A stretch of DNA of 64,000 nucleotides from JASHSH01 sp036490215 (GCA_036490215.1 DASXEH010000056.1:157227-221226), one strand, 5' to 3'; positions 17,425 through 26,866 are shown, counted from the stretch's first letter. The notes: generated by a model from the sequence alone, not told the origin. Program-made: numbers and translations.

Positions 17425-18600
17425 TTAGAGCTTTACCCAGGCCGAATTGCGCGCCGAGGAGCGCAGCACGGCGTCGATGAATTTCATCCCCGCCATGCCT
17501 GCGTCGATCCCCGGCACCAGCAGCGAGGCCGGGTCGGGCTTGCGCCGTTCGATCTTTGCGCTGATCTGCTCGGCCAGATCGGTATAGAGCTGGGTAAAGC
17601 CTTCGATATAGCCCTCGGGATGGCCGGCCGGCACGCGCGAGGCATGAGCGGCGTAAGCCATCGATCCGGCACCGGAACGACTGAGGCGTTGCGGCGTCTG
17701 ACCGAAGGGCGTGAACTTGAGATAATTCATGTCTTCATGGCGCCATTCGAGCCCGGCTTTTTCGCCGAACACGCGCACCATGATGTTGTTCTCGCTGCCC
17801 ACCGCGACCTGGCTGGCCCACAGCATGCCCTTCGCCCCGCCGCGGAAGCGCAGCATCACATGGACATTGTCATCGACTTTGCGGCCGGGCACGAAGGTAT
17901 GCACGTCGGCGCAGACCGCATCGCATTTCAGCCCGGTGACGAAGCACGCCATGTTGTAGGCATGCGTGCCGATATCGCCCAGTGAGCCGGCAGGGCCGGT
18001 GCGCTTCGGATCGGTGCGCCACACGGCCTGTTTGTTGCCAGACTTCTCCAAGGGTTCGGACAGCCAATCCTGCGGGTACTCGACCTGCACCATGCGAATC
18101 TTGCCGAGCAGGCCGGCGGCCACCATCTCGCGCGCCTGACGTACCATCGGATAGCCGGTGTAGGTGTGGGTGAGGCCGAAGACGAGGCGGCTTTTGCGCA
18201 CCGCCTTTTCGAGTTCCTTCGCTTCGGCAAGCGTCGCCGTCATCGGCTTGTCGAGGATGACGTGAATGCCGGCATCCAGGAACGCCTTGGTCGGGCCGAG
18301 ATGGACGTTGTTCGGCGTGACGATGGCCACCGCATCGATCCCGTCTTCGCGCTGCGACTCGCGCTGCGCCATCTCGTGATAGTCGGTATAGATGCGATCT
18401 TTCGCGAGGCCGAGTTCCTTACCGCTGGCACGCGCACGGCGCGGATCGGAGGAGAGCGCACCCGCGACGAGTTCGTAGCGGTCATCGAGGCGCGATGCCA
18501 TGCGATGCACGGCGCCGATGAACGCGCCTTGGCCGCCGCCCACCATGCCCAGCCGCAACCGGCGCTTGGTTCCGCTGTCGCCCTTGATCTTCAAAGCCAT
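17425..18600 (-). CDS. Gfo/Idh/MocA family sugar/inositol dehydrogenase
   Basis: A 391-residue NAD(P)-dependent oxidoreductase. The Rossmann motif is LGMVGGGQGAFIGAVH. The usual EKP motif is a DKP variant (VILDKPMTATLAEA), in which the lysine is catalytic. GSLGDIGTHAYNMACF supplies the His of the substrate site. The size and the insertion KIRMVQVEYPQDWL fit the subgroup found beside sugar isomerases in myo-inositol and rare-sugar clusters. It is separated by 13 bp from the isomerase/epimerase gene upstream and by 33 bp from the lyase downstream. The substrate is probably a sugar, a cyclitol or a 3-keto sugar. Confidence 0.88.
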   Translation of the reverse strand: MALKIKGDSGTKRRLRLGMVGGGQGAFIGAVHRMASRLDDRYELVAGALSSDPRRARASGKELGLAKDRIYTDYHEMAQRESQREDGIDAVAIVTPNNVHLGPTKAFLDAGIHVILDKPMTATLAEAKELEKAVRKSRLVFGLTHTYTGYPMVRQAREMVAAGLLGKIRMVQVEYPQDWLSEPLEKSGNKQAVWRTDPKRTGPAGSLGDIGTHAYNMACFVTGLKCDAVCADVHTFVPGRKVDDNVHVMLRFRGGAKGMLWASQVAVGSENNIMVRVFGEKAGLEWRHEDMNYLKFTPFGQTPQRLSRSGAGSMAYAAHASRVPAGHPEGYIEGFTQLYTDLAEQISAKIERRKPDPASLLVPGIDAGMAGMKFIDAVLRSSARNSAWVKL

Positions 18601-18613
18601 GATCGTTTCTCCC

Positions 18614-19669
18614 TTAGCTCAGCCCGAGCATCTTGCGGTTCTTCTTGTTGTCGGCGCCCGATGACGCGAAATCGTCGAAGGCACGGCCGGCGGCCTGGAT
18701 GATGTGATGGGCGATGAACGGCGCGCCCTCGGCGGCTCCTTGATCCGAACTCTTGATGCAGCATTCCCATTCGAGCACGGCCCAGCCCTTATAGCCGTAC
18801 TGGGTCAGCTTCGAGAAAATGCCGGTGAAATCGACCTGTCCGTCGCCCAGAGAGCGGAAACGCCCGGCGCGATTCACCCAGGACTGGAAGCCGCCATAGA
18901 CGCCCTGACGGCCGGTCGGATTGAACTCGGCATCCTTCACATGGAACATCTTGATGCGCGAGTGATAGAGGTCGATGTAGTCGAGATAGTCGAGCTGCTG
19001 CAGCACGAAATGGCTCGGATCGAACAGGATGTTGCAGCGCTTGTGATTGCCGACACGCTCAAGGAACATCTCGAAGCTGATGCCATCATGCAAATCTTCG
19101 CCCGGATGAATTTCATAGGCGAGATCGACACCGGCATCGTCGAAGGCGTCGAGGATCGGCCGCCACCGCTTGGCCAACTCGTCGAACGCGGCCTCGACCA
19201 AACCCGCCGGCCGCTGCGGCCAGGGATAGAGATACGGCCAAGCCAGCGCGCCCGAGAACGTCGCATGTGCCTTGAGCCCGAGATCGGCCGAGGCCTTGGC
19301 GGCCAGCTTCAATTGTTTGACGGCCCAGGCCTGCCGCGCCTTCGGCTTGCCCTGCACGGCCTTTGGCGCAAACCCATCAAAGGCGATGTCATAGGCGGGA
19401 TGCACCGCGACCAACTGGCCCTGCAGATGAGTCGATAGCTCGGTGGGCGCGACGCCGTGTTCGGCCAGCGTGCCTTTAATCTCGTCGCAATAGGTTTTGC
19501 TGCGCGCGGCCTTTTCGAGATCGAACAGGCGCGCATCCCAGGTGGGAATCTGTACGCCTTCGTAGCCCAACTCGGCGGCCCACGCAGCAATACTGTCGAG
19601 CGAATTGAAGGGCGGTTTGTCGTCGGCAAATTGTGCCAGATAAATCGCAGGCCCCTTGATCGTCTGCAT
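18614..19669 (-). CDS. sugar phosphate isomerase/epimerase (xylose isomerase-like TIM barrel)
   Basis: A 351-residue AP-endonuclease-2/IolE-like TIM barrel. It starts at 19669 after GGGAGGACGC. Metal-site residues are visible in YEIHPGEDLHD, ILFDPSHFVLQQLD, KMFHVKDAEF and VLEWECCI. These proteins epimerise or isomerise sugars and keto-sugars, or dehydrate keto-inositols. The gene leads a minus-strand operon with the Gfo/Idh/MocA dehydrogenase and a PEP-mutase-like enzyme. It is divergent from the araB-type kinase, with about 150 bp of shared promoter region. The pairing isomerase plus MocA is typical of rare-sugar or inositol catabolism. Confidence 0.86.
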   Translation of the reverse strand: MQTIKGPAIYLAQFADDKPPFNSLDSIAAWAAELGYEGVQIPTWDARLFDLEKAARSKTYCDEIKGTLAEHGVAPTELSTHLQGQLVAVHPAYDIAFDGFAPKAVQGKPKARQAWAVKQLKLAAKASADLGLKAHATFSGALAWPYLYPWPQRPAGLVEAAFDELAKRWRPILDAFDDAGVDLAYEIHPGEDLHDGISFEMFLERVGNHKRCNILFDPSHFVLQQLDYLDYIDLYHSRIKMFHVKDAEFNPTGRQGVYGGFQSWVNRAGRFRSLGDGQVDFTGIFSKLTQYGYKGWAVLEWECCIKSSDQGAAEGAPFIAHHIIQAAGRAFDDFASSGADNKKNRKMLGLS

Positions 19670-19816
19670 CGCGTCCTCCCGCTTGTCGCCCGATTGGGTC
19701 TCGTTTTGCGCCCCACACGCTCGGTTCAAAGCGGCTTGGAGTCAAGGCCCTGCGGAGTTGCGCGCCACGCATCGAAGCGCCATCATCGGCATAAATAACG
19801 CTGAGGAACGGCAAGA

Positions 19817-21379
19817 ATGGCGATCGTCGCGGGTGTGGATTTCGGAACCTTGAGTGTGCGCGTATCGATCGTCGACGGCGCCCGCGGCGTGATCGGCTCG
19901 GCCGTCGCCGAATATCCGCTACACCGTGTGCCGGGCGATCCTGATCACGCGACCCAGTCTCATGACGATCAGATGAAAGCTTTGGCCGAAGCGATGCGCG
20001 GCGCAGTCAAATCGGCAGGCGTTAAACCCGAAAGCGTCGCCGCGTTGGCGCTCGATGCCACCGGTTCGAGCGTGATCCCAGTCGATGCGCAGATGCAACC
20101 GCTCAACGAGTATTATCTGTGGTGCGACCACCGCTCCAAGGGCGAAGCCGGCGAGATCACCGCGGCGGCGCATCGCACCAAGCTCGAAGCGATCGAATGG
20201 TGCGGCGGCACATATTCGTCCGAGTGGGGCTTCTCCAAACTGCTGCATTGGCTGCGCCACAACCCTGACAAACGCGCGCGCTTCGCCAGTGCCTTCGAGA
20301 ATTGCGACATGGTGGCCGCAACCCTGGCCGGCATCACCGATCCGAAGCAGGTGAAGCGCAGTATTTGCGCGATGGGCCATAAATGGATGTGGAATGCCGG
20401 GCTGGGCGGATTGCCACCCGAATCGTTCCTGGCCGGCGTCGATCCGCTGTTGGCCGGCGTGCGCGCGAAGCTCGAAGGGCCCTATGCCACCTCGGATCAG
20501 ATTGTCGGTAACCTCGCGCCTGCTTGGGCGGAGAAGCTAGGCTTGCCGGCTGGTATTCCGCTTCCCGTGGGCGCGATCGACGCGCATTGGGACGCGATCG
20601 GCGCCGGCGCGAAAGCGGGCGATGTCGTCAACGTGGTCGGCACCTCGACCTGTATCATCGCCTATACCCCCGAGACGCGGCTGATCCCGGGTGTCTGCGG
20701 CGTGGTACAGGGCAGCGTGCATCCCGCCCATTCCGGTGTCGAGGCTGGCCTGTCGGCGGTCGGCGACATCTTCGCCGCCATCGCACGCCGCGCCAATACC
20801 AGTGTCGCCAAGCTGAGCGAGGGCCTCGAGTCCTATCGGGCGGGCCAGACCGGCCTGTTGCGTATGACCTGGGACAATGGCGACCGCACGGTGCTGGTGA
20901 ACCCACATCTCGGCGGGATGACTCTGGGCTGGAATCTGGAAAGCAGCGCGCGCGACGAACTCTTCGCGGCGATCGAAGGCACTGCTTTTCACACGCGCGT
21001 CATCCTCGACCGAATGACCGAACATGGTGCGCCCACCCATCGCGTCATCAATGGCGGCGGCATTCCGCAGCACAATCCGGTGCTGAACCAAGTTTATGCG
21101 AATGTTTTAGGACGGCCGGTATTGGTGCCGAGCAGCAACGTCACTGGCCTGGGAGCGGCCATCTTCGCCTTCCTGGCCGCCGGTACCTTCCCCAGCATCG
21201 AAGCCGCGCAGGAACGACTGTGCCCGCAATATACGGTATTCCAGCCGCAGCCCGAGGCGCAGAAAATCTACGAAGAGCTCTTCGCGCTCTATCGCCGGAT
21301 CTATTTCGAGTTCGGCACCCCGCGCGGCACGGCCTTCGCCGACGTTCTGCCCACGCTGATGCGCGTCGCGCGCGGATAA
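19817..21379 (+). CDS. ribulokinase-like FGGY carbohydrate kinase
   Basis: A 520-residue FGGY kinase whose closest recognisable relatives are AraB-type ribulokinases. The N-terminal ATPase fold starts at VAGVDFGTLSVRVSIVDG. ALDATGSSVIPVD and YYLWCDHRS form the sugar-binding side. The catalytic Asp is in VGAIDAHWDAIGAG, and the C-terminal FGGY-2 domain contains VINGGGIPQHNPVLNQVYANVLGRPV. It would phosphorylate ribulose or another ketopentose using ATP. No L-arabinose isomerase gene is visible, so the ketose must come from elsewhere. It ends immediately before galM, which converges on it, and is divergent from the isomerase operon. Confidence 0.86.
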   Translation: MAIVAGVDFGTLSVRVSIVDGARGVIGSAVAEYPLHRVPGDPDHATQSHDDQMKALAEAMRGAVKSAGVKPESVAALALDATGSSVIPVDAQMQPLNEYYLWCDHRSKGEAGEITAAAHRTKLEAIEWCGGTYSSEWGFSKLLHWLRHNPDKRARFASAFENCDMVAATLAGITDPKQVKRSICAMGHKWMWNAGLGGLPPESFLAGVDPLLAGVRAKLEGPYATSDQIVGNLAPAWAEKLGLPAGIPLPVGAIDAHWDAIGAGAKAGDVVNVVGTSTCIIAYTPETRLIPGVCGVVQGSVHPAHSGVEAGLSAVGDIFAAIARRANTSVAKLSEGLESYRAGQTGLLRMTWDNGDRTVLVNPHLGGMTLGWNLESSARDELFAAIEGTAFHTRVILDRMTEHGAPTHRVINGGGIPQHNPVLNQVYANVLGRPVLVPSSNVTGLGAAIFAFLAAGTFPSIEAAQERLCPQYTVFQPQPEAQKIYEELFALYRRIYFEFGTPRGTAFADVLPTLMRVARG

Positions 21380-22402
21380 TTACGCCGGTGGGAAGCGGTA
21401 CTCGGTGGTCTGGTGATAGGTCTCGCCGGGGCGAAGCACCACTGACGGGAAATTCGGGTGGTTCGGTGCATCGGGAAATTTCTGCGCTTCAAGGCAGAGG
21501 CCCATATGCTTGCCATAGTTGATGCCGTCGTGACCCGGCGTCACCACGCCGAGATGGATCGAGTCGTACATCTGCAGGCCCGGCTCGGTCGTGTGCACTT
21601 CCATCTTGATCGGGCTGTTGGGCGCCGTGACAGTGGCCGCATGGATGACGCCCGATCCGCTGCGATCAAGCACGAGATTCATGTCGTAGAAAAAATCGGG
21701 TGCGGTTCGTGTGTCGCTGAGCGGACGCGCGGTGCGGAAGTCATAAGGCGTGCCTTCGACCGAGGCGATATTGCCCGAGGGAATGAGCGCCGCATCGGTC
21801 GGCGTATAGCGGCTGCCATTCACCTGCAGCTTGTGATCGCGAACCGATTTCCCATGGTTCAGCGTGAAATACGAGTGATGCGCGATGTTGACGATGGTCG
21901 GGGCATCGGTGGTCGCCGAGAATTCAATCTGTAGGGTCGCCGGCGGCAGCAGACGATAGATGATGCGCGCCTCGACCGTTCCGGGATAACCGCCCTCACC
22001 GGAAGGCGACCGCAACGCGAGTGTGGCCGAGGTGTCGTCGGCCTTTTCGATCGTCCAGACGCGGCGGCCGAAACCGGTCGGCCCGCCATGAAGGTGGGTC
22101 CGGCCCGCTTCGTTGAGGGCGAGCTGCACGGTCTTGCCGTCCAATGTGAAGCGGCCATTGGCGATACGATTGGCACAGCGGCCGGCATTCGCGCCGAGAT
22201 GAGCCGCGTCGCCGAGATAACCGGCGAGATCGGGATAGCCGAGCACCACGCGCTGCTTGCCACCGCCCGGAACCGGGATCAGAAGATCGCGCAGGATCGA
22301 ACCGAAGCCGATGACCGAGGCTTCCATACCCGACGGCAACGTCAGATGCGCCTCGCTGACCGGCGTTCCCTCGGAAGTCTGGCCGAAGGGGCGAATACTC
22401 AT
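21380..22402 (-). CDS. aldose 1-epimerase (mutarotase)
   Basis: A 340-residue GalM-family mutarotase that interconverts alpha and beta anomers of aldoses before dehydrogenation or phosphorylation. The pattern is clear: NRCANRIANGRFTLDG, TVQLALNEAGRTHLHGGPTGFG with the first active-site His, IAHHSYFTLN with the second, and the catalytic Glu in LCLEAQKFPDAPNHPNFPS. It is the last gene of the seven-gene minus-strand sugar-acid operon, 12 bp after the FadR-type regulator. Its stop meets the end of the ribulokinase-like gene with no gap. A mutarotase fits an oxidative route whose dehydrogenase acts on one anomer. Confidence 0.92.
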   Translation of the reverse strand: MSIRPFGQTSEGTPVSEAHLTLPSGMEASVIGFGSILRDLLIPVPGGGKQRVVLGYPDLAGYLGDAAHLGANAGRCANRIANGRFTLDGKTVQLALNEAGRTHLHGGPTGFGRRVWTIEKADDTSATLALRSPSGEGGYPGTVEARIIYRLLPPATLQIEFSATTDAPTIVNIAHHSYFTLNHGKSVRDHKLQVNGSRYTPTDAALIPSGNIASVEGTPYDFRTARPLSDTRTAPDFFYDMNLVLDRSGSGVIHAATVTAPNSPIKMEVHTTEPGLQMYDSIHLGVVTPGHDGINYGKHMGLCLEAQKFPDAPNHPNFPSVVLRPGETYHQTTEYRFPPA

Positions 22403-22414
22403 CGTGACCTCATC

Positions 22415-23275
22415 TTACTTGGACGTTGCAGCTGCGTGCGTTGGCGTTGAACCGTCGGCACCGCGACGGCGCAGGAATTCCCGCACGTCATTGATCGAAT
22501 CGGCAAGCAGGATATTCATGTAGCGGTCGGCGTCCTCGGGATTCCCGGCGCGGATCGCTTCAAGCACAGAACGATGCTGGAGCAACCGGCTTTCCTGCAT
22601 CTTCTTCGGGCTTTCCCAGCCCAGTTTGAACGAGCCCAGCAACGCGGCATGGATCAACCCGCCCAGCGCCCCGATGAAATGATTTCCCGTCGCCTCGAGA
22701 ATGCCGAGATGGAACTGCAAGTCTGCGGTGACGATGTCGCCGGTCCCGTCGCGGAACCGTTCCATTTCCGCATAGGCGGCGGCGATACGCTCGATGCTCG
22801 CACGCGGACGCAGCCGCGCCGCCATGGCGGCAGCTTGCGGCTCGACCATTTGGCGCAACACGAACAGATCGGTGATGAACGCTTCGGTGGGTGCCATCTG
22901 GAGGTGCCAAGCCAGCACCTCGGGATCGAGCATGTTCCAGTCGGACTTCGGCCGGACGCGCGTGCCGACCTTGGGCCGCGACACGATCAGGCCCTTGGCC
23001 GTCAGAACACGGTAAGCTTCGCGCAATGCGGTGCGCGACACCGAAAACCGTTCGCGCATCTCGAATTCGTTGGGAAGCAGCGAGCCCGGCGGATGGACCT
23101 CGCTGACAATTTCGGTGCCGAGAATGTTGGCCAGGGATTCATGGATATTGCGGCCGAAGGTAACGCCTTCGCTGCCGCGACGAACGGCAGAGTCACCGTT
23201 GCGGTTCTGAGGCCCGACCTTGTCCTTTGCGTGGAGTTCGCGTCCCATACGATCGGGACGTTCCGATGACGTCAT
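22415..23275 (-). CDS. FadR/FCD-type GntR transcriptional regulator, copy 1
   Basis: A 286-residue GntR-family regulator with an N-terminal winged helix (LLPNEFEMRERFSVSRTALREAYRVLTAKG) and an all-helical FCD ligand-binding domain. Metal-binding residues lie in LQFHLGILEATGN and LLQHRSVLEAI. The linker carries the block SDWNMLDPEVLAWHL, shared with the adjacent regulator. FCD proteins of this type bind sugar acids or aldonates and repress catabolic operons, which fits its place between ALDH and galM. The ATG at 23275 is chosen; an in-frame TTG at 23290 is an alternative. An inverted repeat lies in the 206-bp gap upstream. Confidence 0.9.
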   Translation of the reverse strand: MTSSERPDRMGRELHAKDKVGPQNRNGDSAVRRGSEGVTFGRNIHESLANILGTEIVSEVHPPGSLLPNEFEMRERFSVSRTALREAYRVLTAKGLIVSRPKVGTRVRPKSDWNMLDPEVLAWHLQMAPTEAFITDLFVLRQMVEPQAAAMAARLRPRASIERIAAAYAEMERFRDGTGDIVTADLQFHLGILEATGNHFIGALGGLIHAALLGSFKLGWESPKKMQESRLLQHRSVLEAIRAGNPEDADRYMNILLADSINDVREFLRRRGADGSTPTHAAATSK

Positions 23276-23340
23276 GGCCGACTTTCTCAATCCCCCTCGT
23301 TACGGGAAACAGCGGCCTTCGGCACGCTGCGCCGCACAAA

Positions 23341-23358
23341 GGAACGACATTGCGTTCC
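23341..23358. promoter_or_regulatory. inverted repeat upstream of FadR-type regulator 1
   Basis: GGAACG-acattg-CGTTCC gives perfect 6-bp arms with a 6-bp spacer, inside the 206-bp gap between the two regulator genes. Its size and position are suitable for a GntR-family operator. It could allow regulator 1 and galM to be transcribed apart from the upstream operon. Confidence 0.4.
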
Positions 23359-23481
23359 CACCATCACCCTACCCTATTCGACCTCTTGCACATCCATGAA
23401 ATCGACATGCAACGCGAAACGGCTCGGGCTCGCCTCTGAACGGCAACCGCCCGGGAAAATGGAGGAAAATGCCGCGAACAT

Positions 23482-24315
23482 CTAGCGTGCGCCCGGCTTG
23501 CGCCGCGGTTTCGGCGGCGGTATGCGCAAGCCGCGCCGGATATCGTCCATCGAAATTTCGAGCAGCATCGCCATGCGGTAGCGCGCTTCTTCAGGCTGAT
23601 GGACACGGATCGCGTCGAGCACGTCGCGGTGCTGCGACAGGCGCACATCGGACATTGTCGCCGCGCTGGGCCAACCCAACCGGAACGATCCGACCAGCGC
23701 CGTATGGATCAGAGCACCAAGCGTGCCGATCAACGGATTCTGGCTGGCGGCCAATATCTCCTGATGAAAGCGAACATCGGCGCCGATGAGATCGCCTTCG
23801 CCATCCTTGCTGCGGGCCATCGCGTCATAGGCCTCCGTAATCCGGGCGAGCGCTTCGGGATCGCCATGGTGAGCGGCGCGCGCGGCGGCCGGTGGTTCGA
23901 TCATCTGGCGCAGATCGAACAGCGCGACGATGAACTCTTCGCTGGGCCCGACATCGAGGTGCCAACTCAGCACGTCGGGATCGAGCATGTTCCAGTCGGA
24001 TTTCGGCCGGACCCGCGTGCCGACATTCTGCCGCGAGGCGATCAATCCCTTGGCGCTGAGAACGCGATAGGCCTCACGCAATGCCGTGCGCGATACCGAC
24101 AGTTGATCACGGAGATCGACTTCATTGGGAAGCTGATCGCCGGGTTTGTAGTGCCCGCCGACGATTTCGCGGCCGAGCTTGGTCGCGAGATAGTCGTGGA
24201 TGTTGCGCAGGGGCTCCTTCGACAAGTCGGCGCGCGATCGGACGAGCTTTACATCGGCCGGCGCCCGGAGCGCCGCCGCCTCATGCTCTGTTCCTTTCTC
24301 CCCCGGCCGTCGCAT
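23482..24315 (-). CDS. FadR/FCD-type GntR transcriptional regulator, copy 2
   Basis: A 277-residue paralogue of the next regulator downstream, starting at 24315 after GGAGGGGGC. Long blocks are the same or nearly so: VSRTALREAYRVLSAKGLI, VGTRVRPKSDWNMLDP and LIGTLGALIHTALVGSF. This indicates tandem duplication. The winged helix occupies residues of about 45-110; the FCD domain has its metal-ligand candidates in VRFHQEILAAS and LSQHRDVLDAI. The C-terminus ends in a basic tail (PPPKPRRKPGAR) absent from copy 1. It lies 21 bp after the aldehyde dehydrogenase gene and probably responds to a sugar acid of this pathway. Confidence 0.9.
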   Translation of the reverse strand: MRRPGEKGTEHEAAALRAPADVKLVRSRADLSKEPLRNIHDYLATKLGREIVGGHYKPGDQLPNEVDLRDQLSVSRTALREAYRVLSAKGLIASRQNVGTRVRPKSDWNMLDPDVLSWHLDVGPSEEFIVALFDLRQMIEPPAAARAAHHGDPEALARITEAYDAMARSKDGEGDLIGADVRFHQEILAASQNPLIGTLGALIHTALVGSFRLGWPSAATMSDVRLSQHRDVLDAIRVHQPEEARYRMAMLLEISMDDIRRGLRIPPPKPRRKPGAR

Positions 24316-24336
24316 GCCCCCTCCTCGCAAAATCCC

Positions 24337-25776
24337 TTACGGCAGAGTATAGGCCGTCTTCACCGTGGTGAAGAATTCGGCTGCATACCGACCCTGCTCG
24401 CGCGGGCCGTAGGACGAGCCTTTGCGGCCGCCAAACGGCACGTGGTAATCGACGCCCGCCGTCGGCAGATTGACCATGATCATGCCAGCTTCGGCGTTGC
24501 GCTTGAAATGGCTGGCATGCTTCAGGCTGGTCGTGCAGATGCCCGAAGACAAGCCGAACGGTGTGTCGTTGGCCACGGCAAGGGCTTCGTCATAGTCCTT
24601 CACGCGCGTCACCGACGCCACTGGTCCGAAGATTTCCTCGCGCGCGATAGTCATGTCGTTGCCGACCTCGGTGAACAATGCAGGCGCCATGTAGAAGCCG
24701 GGTGTGGAGCGGTTGAGACGCTCGCCGCCCCAAGCGAGCTTGGCGCCTTCTTTCTGGCCAATACCGACATAACGCAGGTCCTGGTCGAGCTGGCTCTGAT
24801 CGACCACCGGGCCCATCTGCGTGCCGGGCTTCAACGCGTCATCGACCACCAAGGTCTTCAACTTTTCGACCATCGCACCGACGAACTTGTCGTGGATCCC
24901 CTGCGTGACGATCAGGCGCGACGACGCCGTGCAGCGCTGGCCGGTCGAGAAGAACGCGCCGTTGATGGCGCAATCGACCGCGATGTTCAGATCGGCATCG
25001 TCGAGCACAACCATGGGGTTCTTGCCGCCCATTTCGAGCTGCATCTTGGCCATGCGCGCGACACAGGCCGAAGCGACAGTGCGGCCGGTGTTGACCGAGC
25101 CGGTGAAGCTGATGCCATCGACCTTCGGGTTTTCCAGGAACGCCTGGCCGACGACCGAGCCGCGGCCCATAACGAGGTTGAACACGCCCGCCGGGAAACC
25201 GGCGCGCGCGATGATATCCGAGAGTGCCCAAGCGCTGCCCGACACCAGATCAGCCGGCTTGAATACGACTGCATTGCCATGACACAGCGCCGGCGCGATC
25301 TTCCAAGCGGGAATGGCGATCGGAAAATTCCAGGGCGAGATGATGCCCACCACGCCGATCGGCTCGCGCGTGATCTCGACATCGATGCCGGGGCGCACGC
25401 TGGGAACCTTCTCGCCCGACAGGCGCAGCGCCTCGCCAGCGAAAAAATTGAAGATCTGCCCGGCACGTGTCACTTCGCCGATGCCTTCGGGCAGCGTCTT
25501 GCCTTCTTCGCGCGAGAGCAGCTTACCCAGCTCTTCCTTGCGGGCCATGATCTCGTCGGCCACCTTGCGCAGCGCGTCGTGACGCGCCTGGATGCCTGAG
25601 CGTGCCCAGGCCGGCGCGGCAGTGCGTGCCGCGTCGATCGCCTTCTCGGCTTCAGCGCGCGACGCGCGGGCATACAGGCCGACCACGTCATCGGTGTTCG
25701 ACGGATTGCGGTTTTCACTGGCATCGGCGCTGCCGATCCATTCGCCACCGATGAAGTTGCGATGCAGTTCACTCAT
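24337..25776 (-). CDS. aldehyde dehydrogenase, probable 2-oxoglutarate semialdehyde dehydrogenase
   Basis: A 479-residue NAD(P)-dependent aldehyde dehydrogenase. The catalytic Cys is in FFSTGQRCTASSRL and the general-base Glu in MQLEMGGKNPM. FTGSVNTGRTVA is the cofactor turn, and SPWNFPIAIPAWK is the Rossmann entry. The subfamily, together with the neighbours AraD1 and a pentonate dehydratase, fits oxidation of 2-oxoglutarate semialdehyde to 2-oxoglutarate, the last step of the Weimberg-type pentose route. It lies 31 bp after araD1 in the minus-strand operon. Succinate semialdehyde is an alternative substrate. Confidence 0.9.
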   Translation of the reverse strand: MSELHRNFIGGEWIGSADASENRNPSNTDDVVGLYARASRAEAEKAIDAARTAAPAWARSGIQARHDALRKVADEIMARKEELGKLLSREEGKTLPEGIGEVTRAGQIFNFFAGEALRLSGEKVPSVRPGIDVEITREPIGVVGIISPWNFPIAIPAWKIAPALCHGNAVVFKPADLVSGSAWALSDIIARAGFPAGVFNLVMGRGSVVGQAFLENPKVDGISFTGSVNTGRTVASACVARMAKMQLEMGGKNPMVVLDDADLNIAVDCAINGAFFSTGQRCTASSRLIVTQGIHDKFVGAMVEKLKTLVVDDALKPGTQMGPVVDQSQLDQDLRYVGIGQKEGAKLAWGGERLNRSTPGFYMAPALFTEVGNDMTIAREEIFGPVASVTRVKDYDEALAVANDTPFGLSSGICTTSLKHASHFKRNAEAGMIMVNLPTAGVDYHVPFGGRKGSSYGPREQGRYAAEFFTTVKTAYTLP

Positions 25777-25806
25777 ATACGTCTCCCAAATCCCGATATC
25801 GCGATC

Positions 25807-26805
25807 TTAAAGGCTGCGCACAGCCACATAGGGCGCCTGCACGATGGACAGACCATTGCGCAGTGGCAATCCGAACGACGGCACGTCGAGTTCGAACACA
25901 TCACCCACTTGCGGCTTGATCCCTTCGAGGCAGCTCAACGTGGCCGCACCGTAATAGTGAACATGGATATCCCCTGGCCGGCGGAACAGAGGGTACTTGA
26001 AGTGATGCAGTTCGAGATTGGCGATGCTGTGACACATATTCGCTTCGCCGGAAAAGAAGGTCTTTTCCCACAGCGTCTTGCCATCGCGGAGGATAGAAGC
26101 GCGGCCTTCGACATGATCGGCAAGATCGCCGATCAGCAATTCGGGGCCGAAGGAGCAGGCGCGCAGCTTGGAATGCGCGAGGTAGAGATAGTTCTCACGC
26201 TCCATGACGTGATCGGAAAACTCGTTGCCCAAGGCAAAACCGACACGCCACGGCGTGCCATCGGGCGCCACGACATAGGCGCCGACCAACTCGCCCTCGT
26301 CGCCGCCATCCCAAGCGAATTCCGGCGAGGGGAACGGCGCGCCGGGTTGGACCACCACGGAGCCATCGCCCTTGTAGAACCATTCGGGCTGCACGCCGAC
26401 ATTGCCCACGCCACCTTTGCCGCCCTCGACGCCCTTTTTGAACATCTTCATCGAGTCGGTCTGCTTGGCCGGATCGGCCATGTCCTTATGCATCTTGTCG
26501 CGGCTCTCGGCGCTGCCGAGATGGGTCAGGCCCGTACCGGTGACCAACAGATGCGCCGGATCCGGATGATCGATCGGCGCGAGCACGCGGCCTTCCGCAT
26601 GGACCTTCGCGAGGTCGACGGTCTCTTCGGGCGAAGCGGAGAGACGCGTCTGGACGAGCGCATCGATCTTCGATCCCAGCATAATCGCCGAGCGCGCCAA
26701 CGCATAGACCGTGGCTTCGCCCGGCAGCACGCGTGCCTTGTTGTCCTGGCCCGTGACGATGACGCGCCGTTCACCCGTTACCGTCCGAATCTGGCTCAGT
26801 CTCAT
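25807..26805 (-). CDS. AraD1/GguC family 2-keto-3-deoxypentonate dehydratase
   Basis: A 332-residue FAH-fold protein of the AraD1 (GguC) family. The family is associated with dehydration of 2-keto-3-deoxy-L-arabonate to 2-oxoglutarate semialdehyde. Recognisable parts are MRLSQIRTVTGERRV at the N-terminus, GTGLTHLGSAESRDKMH, the acidic metal-binding region DGGDEGELVGAYVV, and the C-terminal GIKPQVGDVFELDVPSFGLPLRN. It lies between the SMP-30 lactonase gene (62-bp gap) and the aldehyde dehydrogenase (31-bp gap), which is the biochemical order. Direct proof of activity for this family is limited, so the exact stereochemistry is inferred from context. Confidence 0.86.
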   Translation of the reverse strand: MRLSQIRTVTGERRVIVTGQDNKARVLPGEATVYALARSAIMLGSKIDALVQTRLSASPEETVDLAKVHAEGRVLAPIDHPDPAHLLVTGTGLTHLGSAESRDKMHKDMADPAKQTDSMKMFKKGVEGGKGGVGNVGVQPEWFYKGDGSVVVQPGAPFPSPEFAWDGGDEGELVGAYVVAPDGTPWRVGFALGNEFSDHVMERENYLYLAHSKLRACSFGPELLIGDLADHVEGRASILRDGKTLWEKTFFSGEANMCHSIANLELHHFKYPLFRRPGDIHVHYYGAATLSCLEGIKPQVGDVFELDVPSFGLPLRNGLSIVQAPYVAVRSL

Positions 26806-26866
26806 GATCGTTTCCTCGCTTCCCTCAGGGTCGCATTCTTGAAGTGACGTTAGTCGCGTTATGCAT

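Noticed and set aside
23599..25599. Long open frame on the plus strand opposite the second FadR-type regulator and the aldehyde dehydrogenase
   Set aside because: It is a GC-rich antisense frame. The minus-strand frames carry clear family motifs, and the plus-strand translation shows none.
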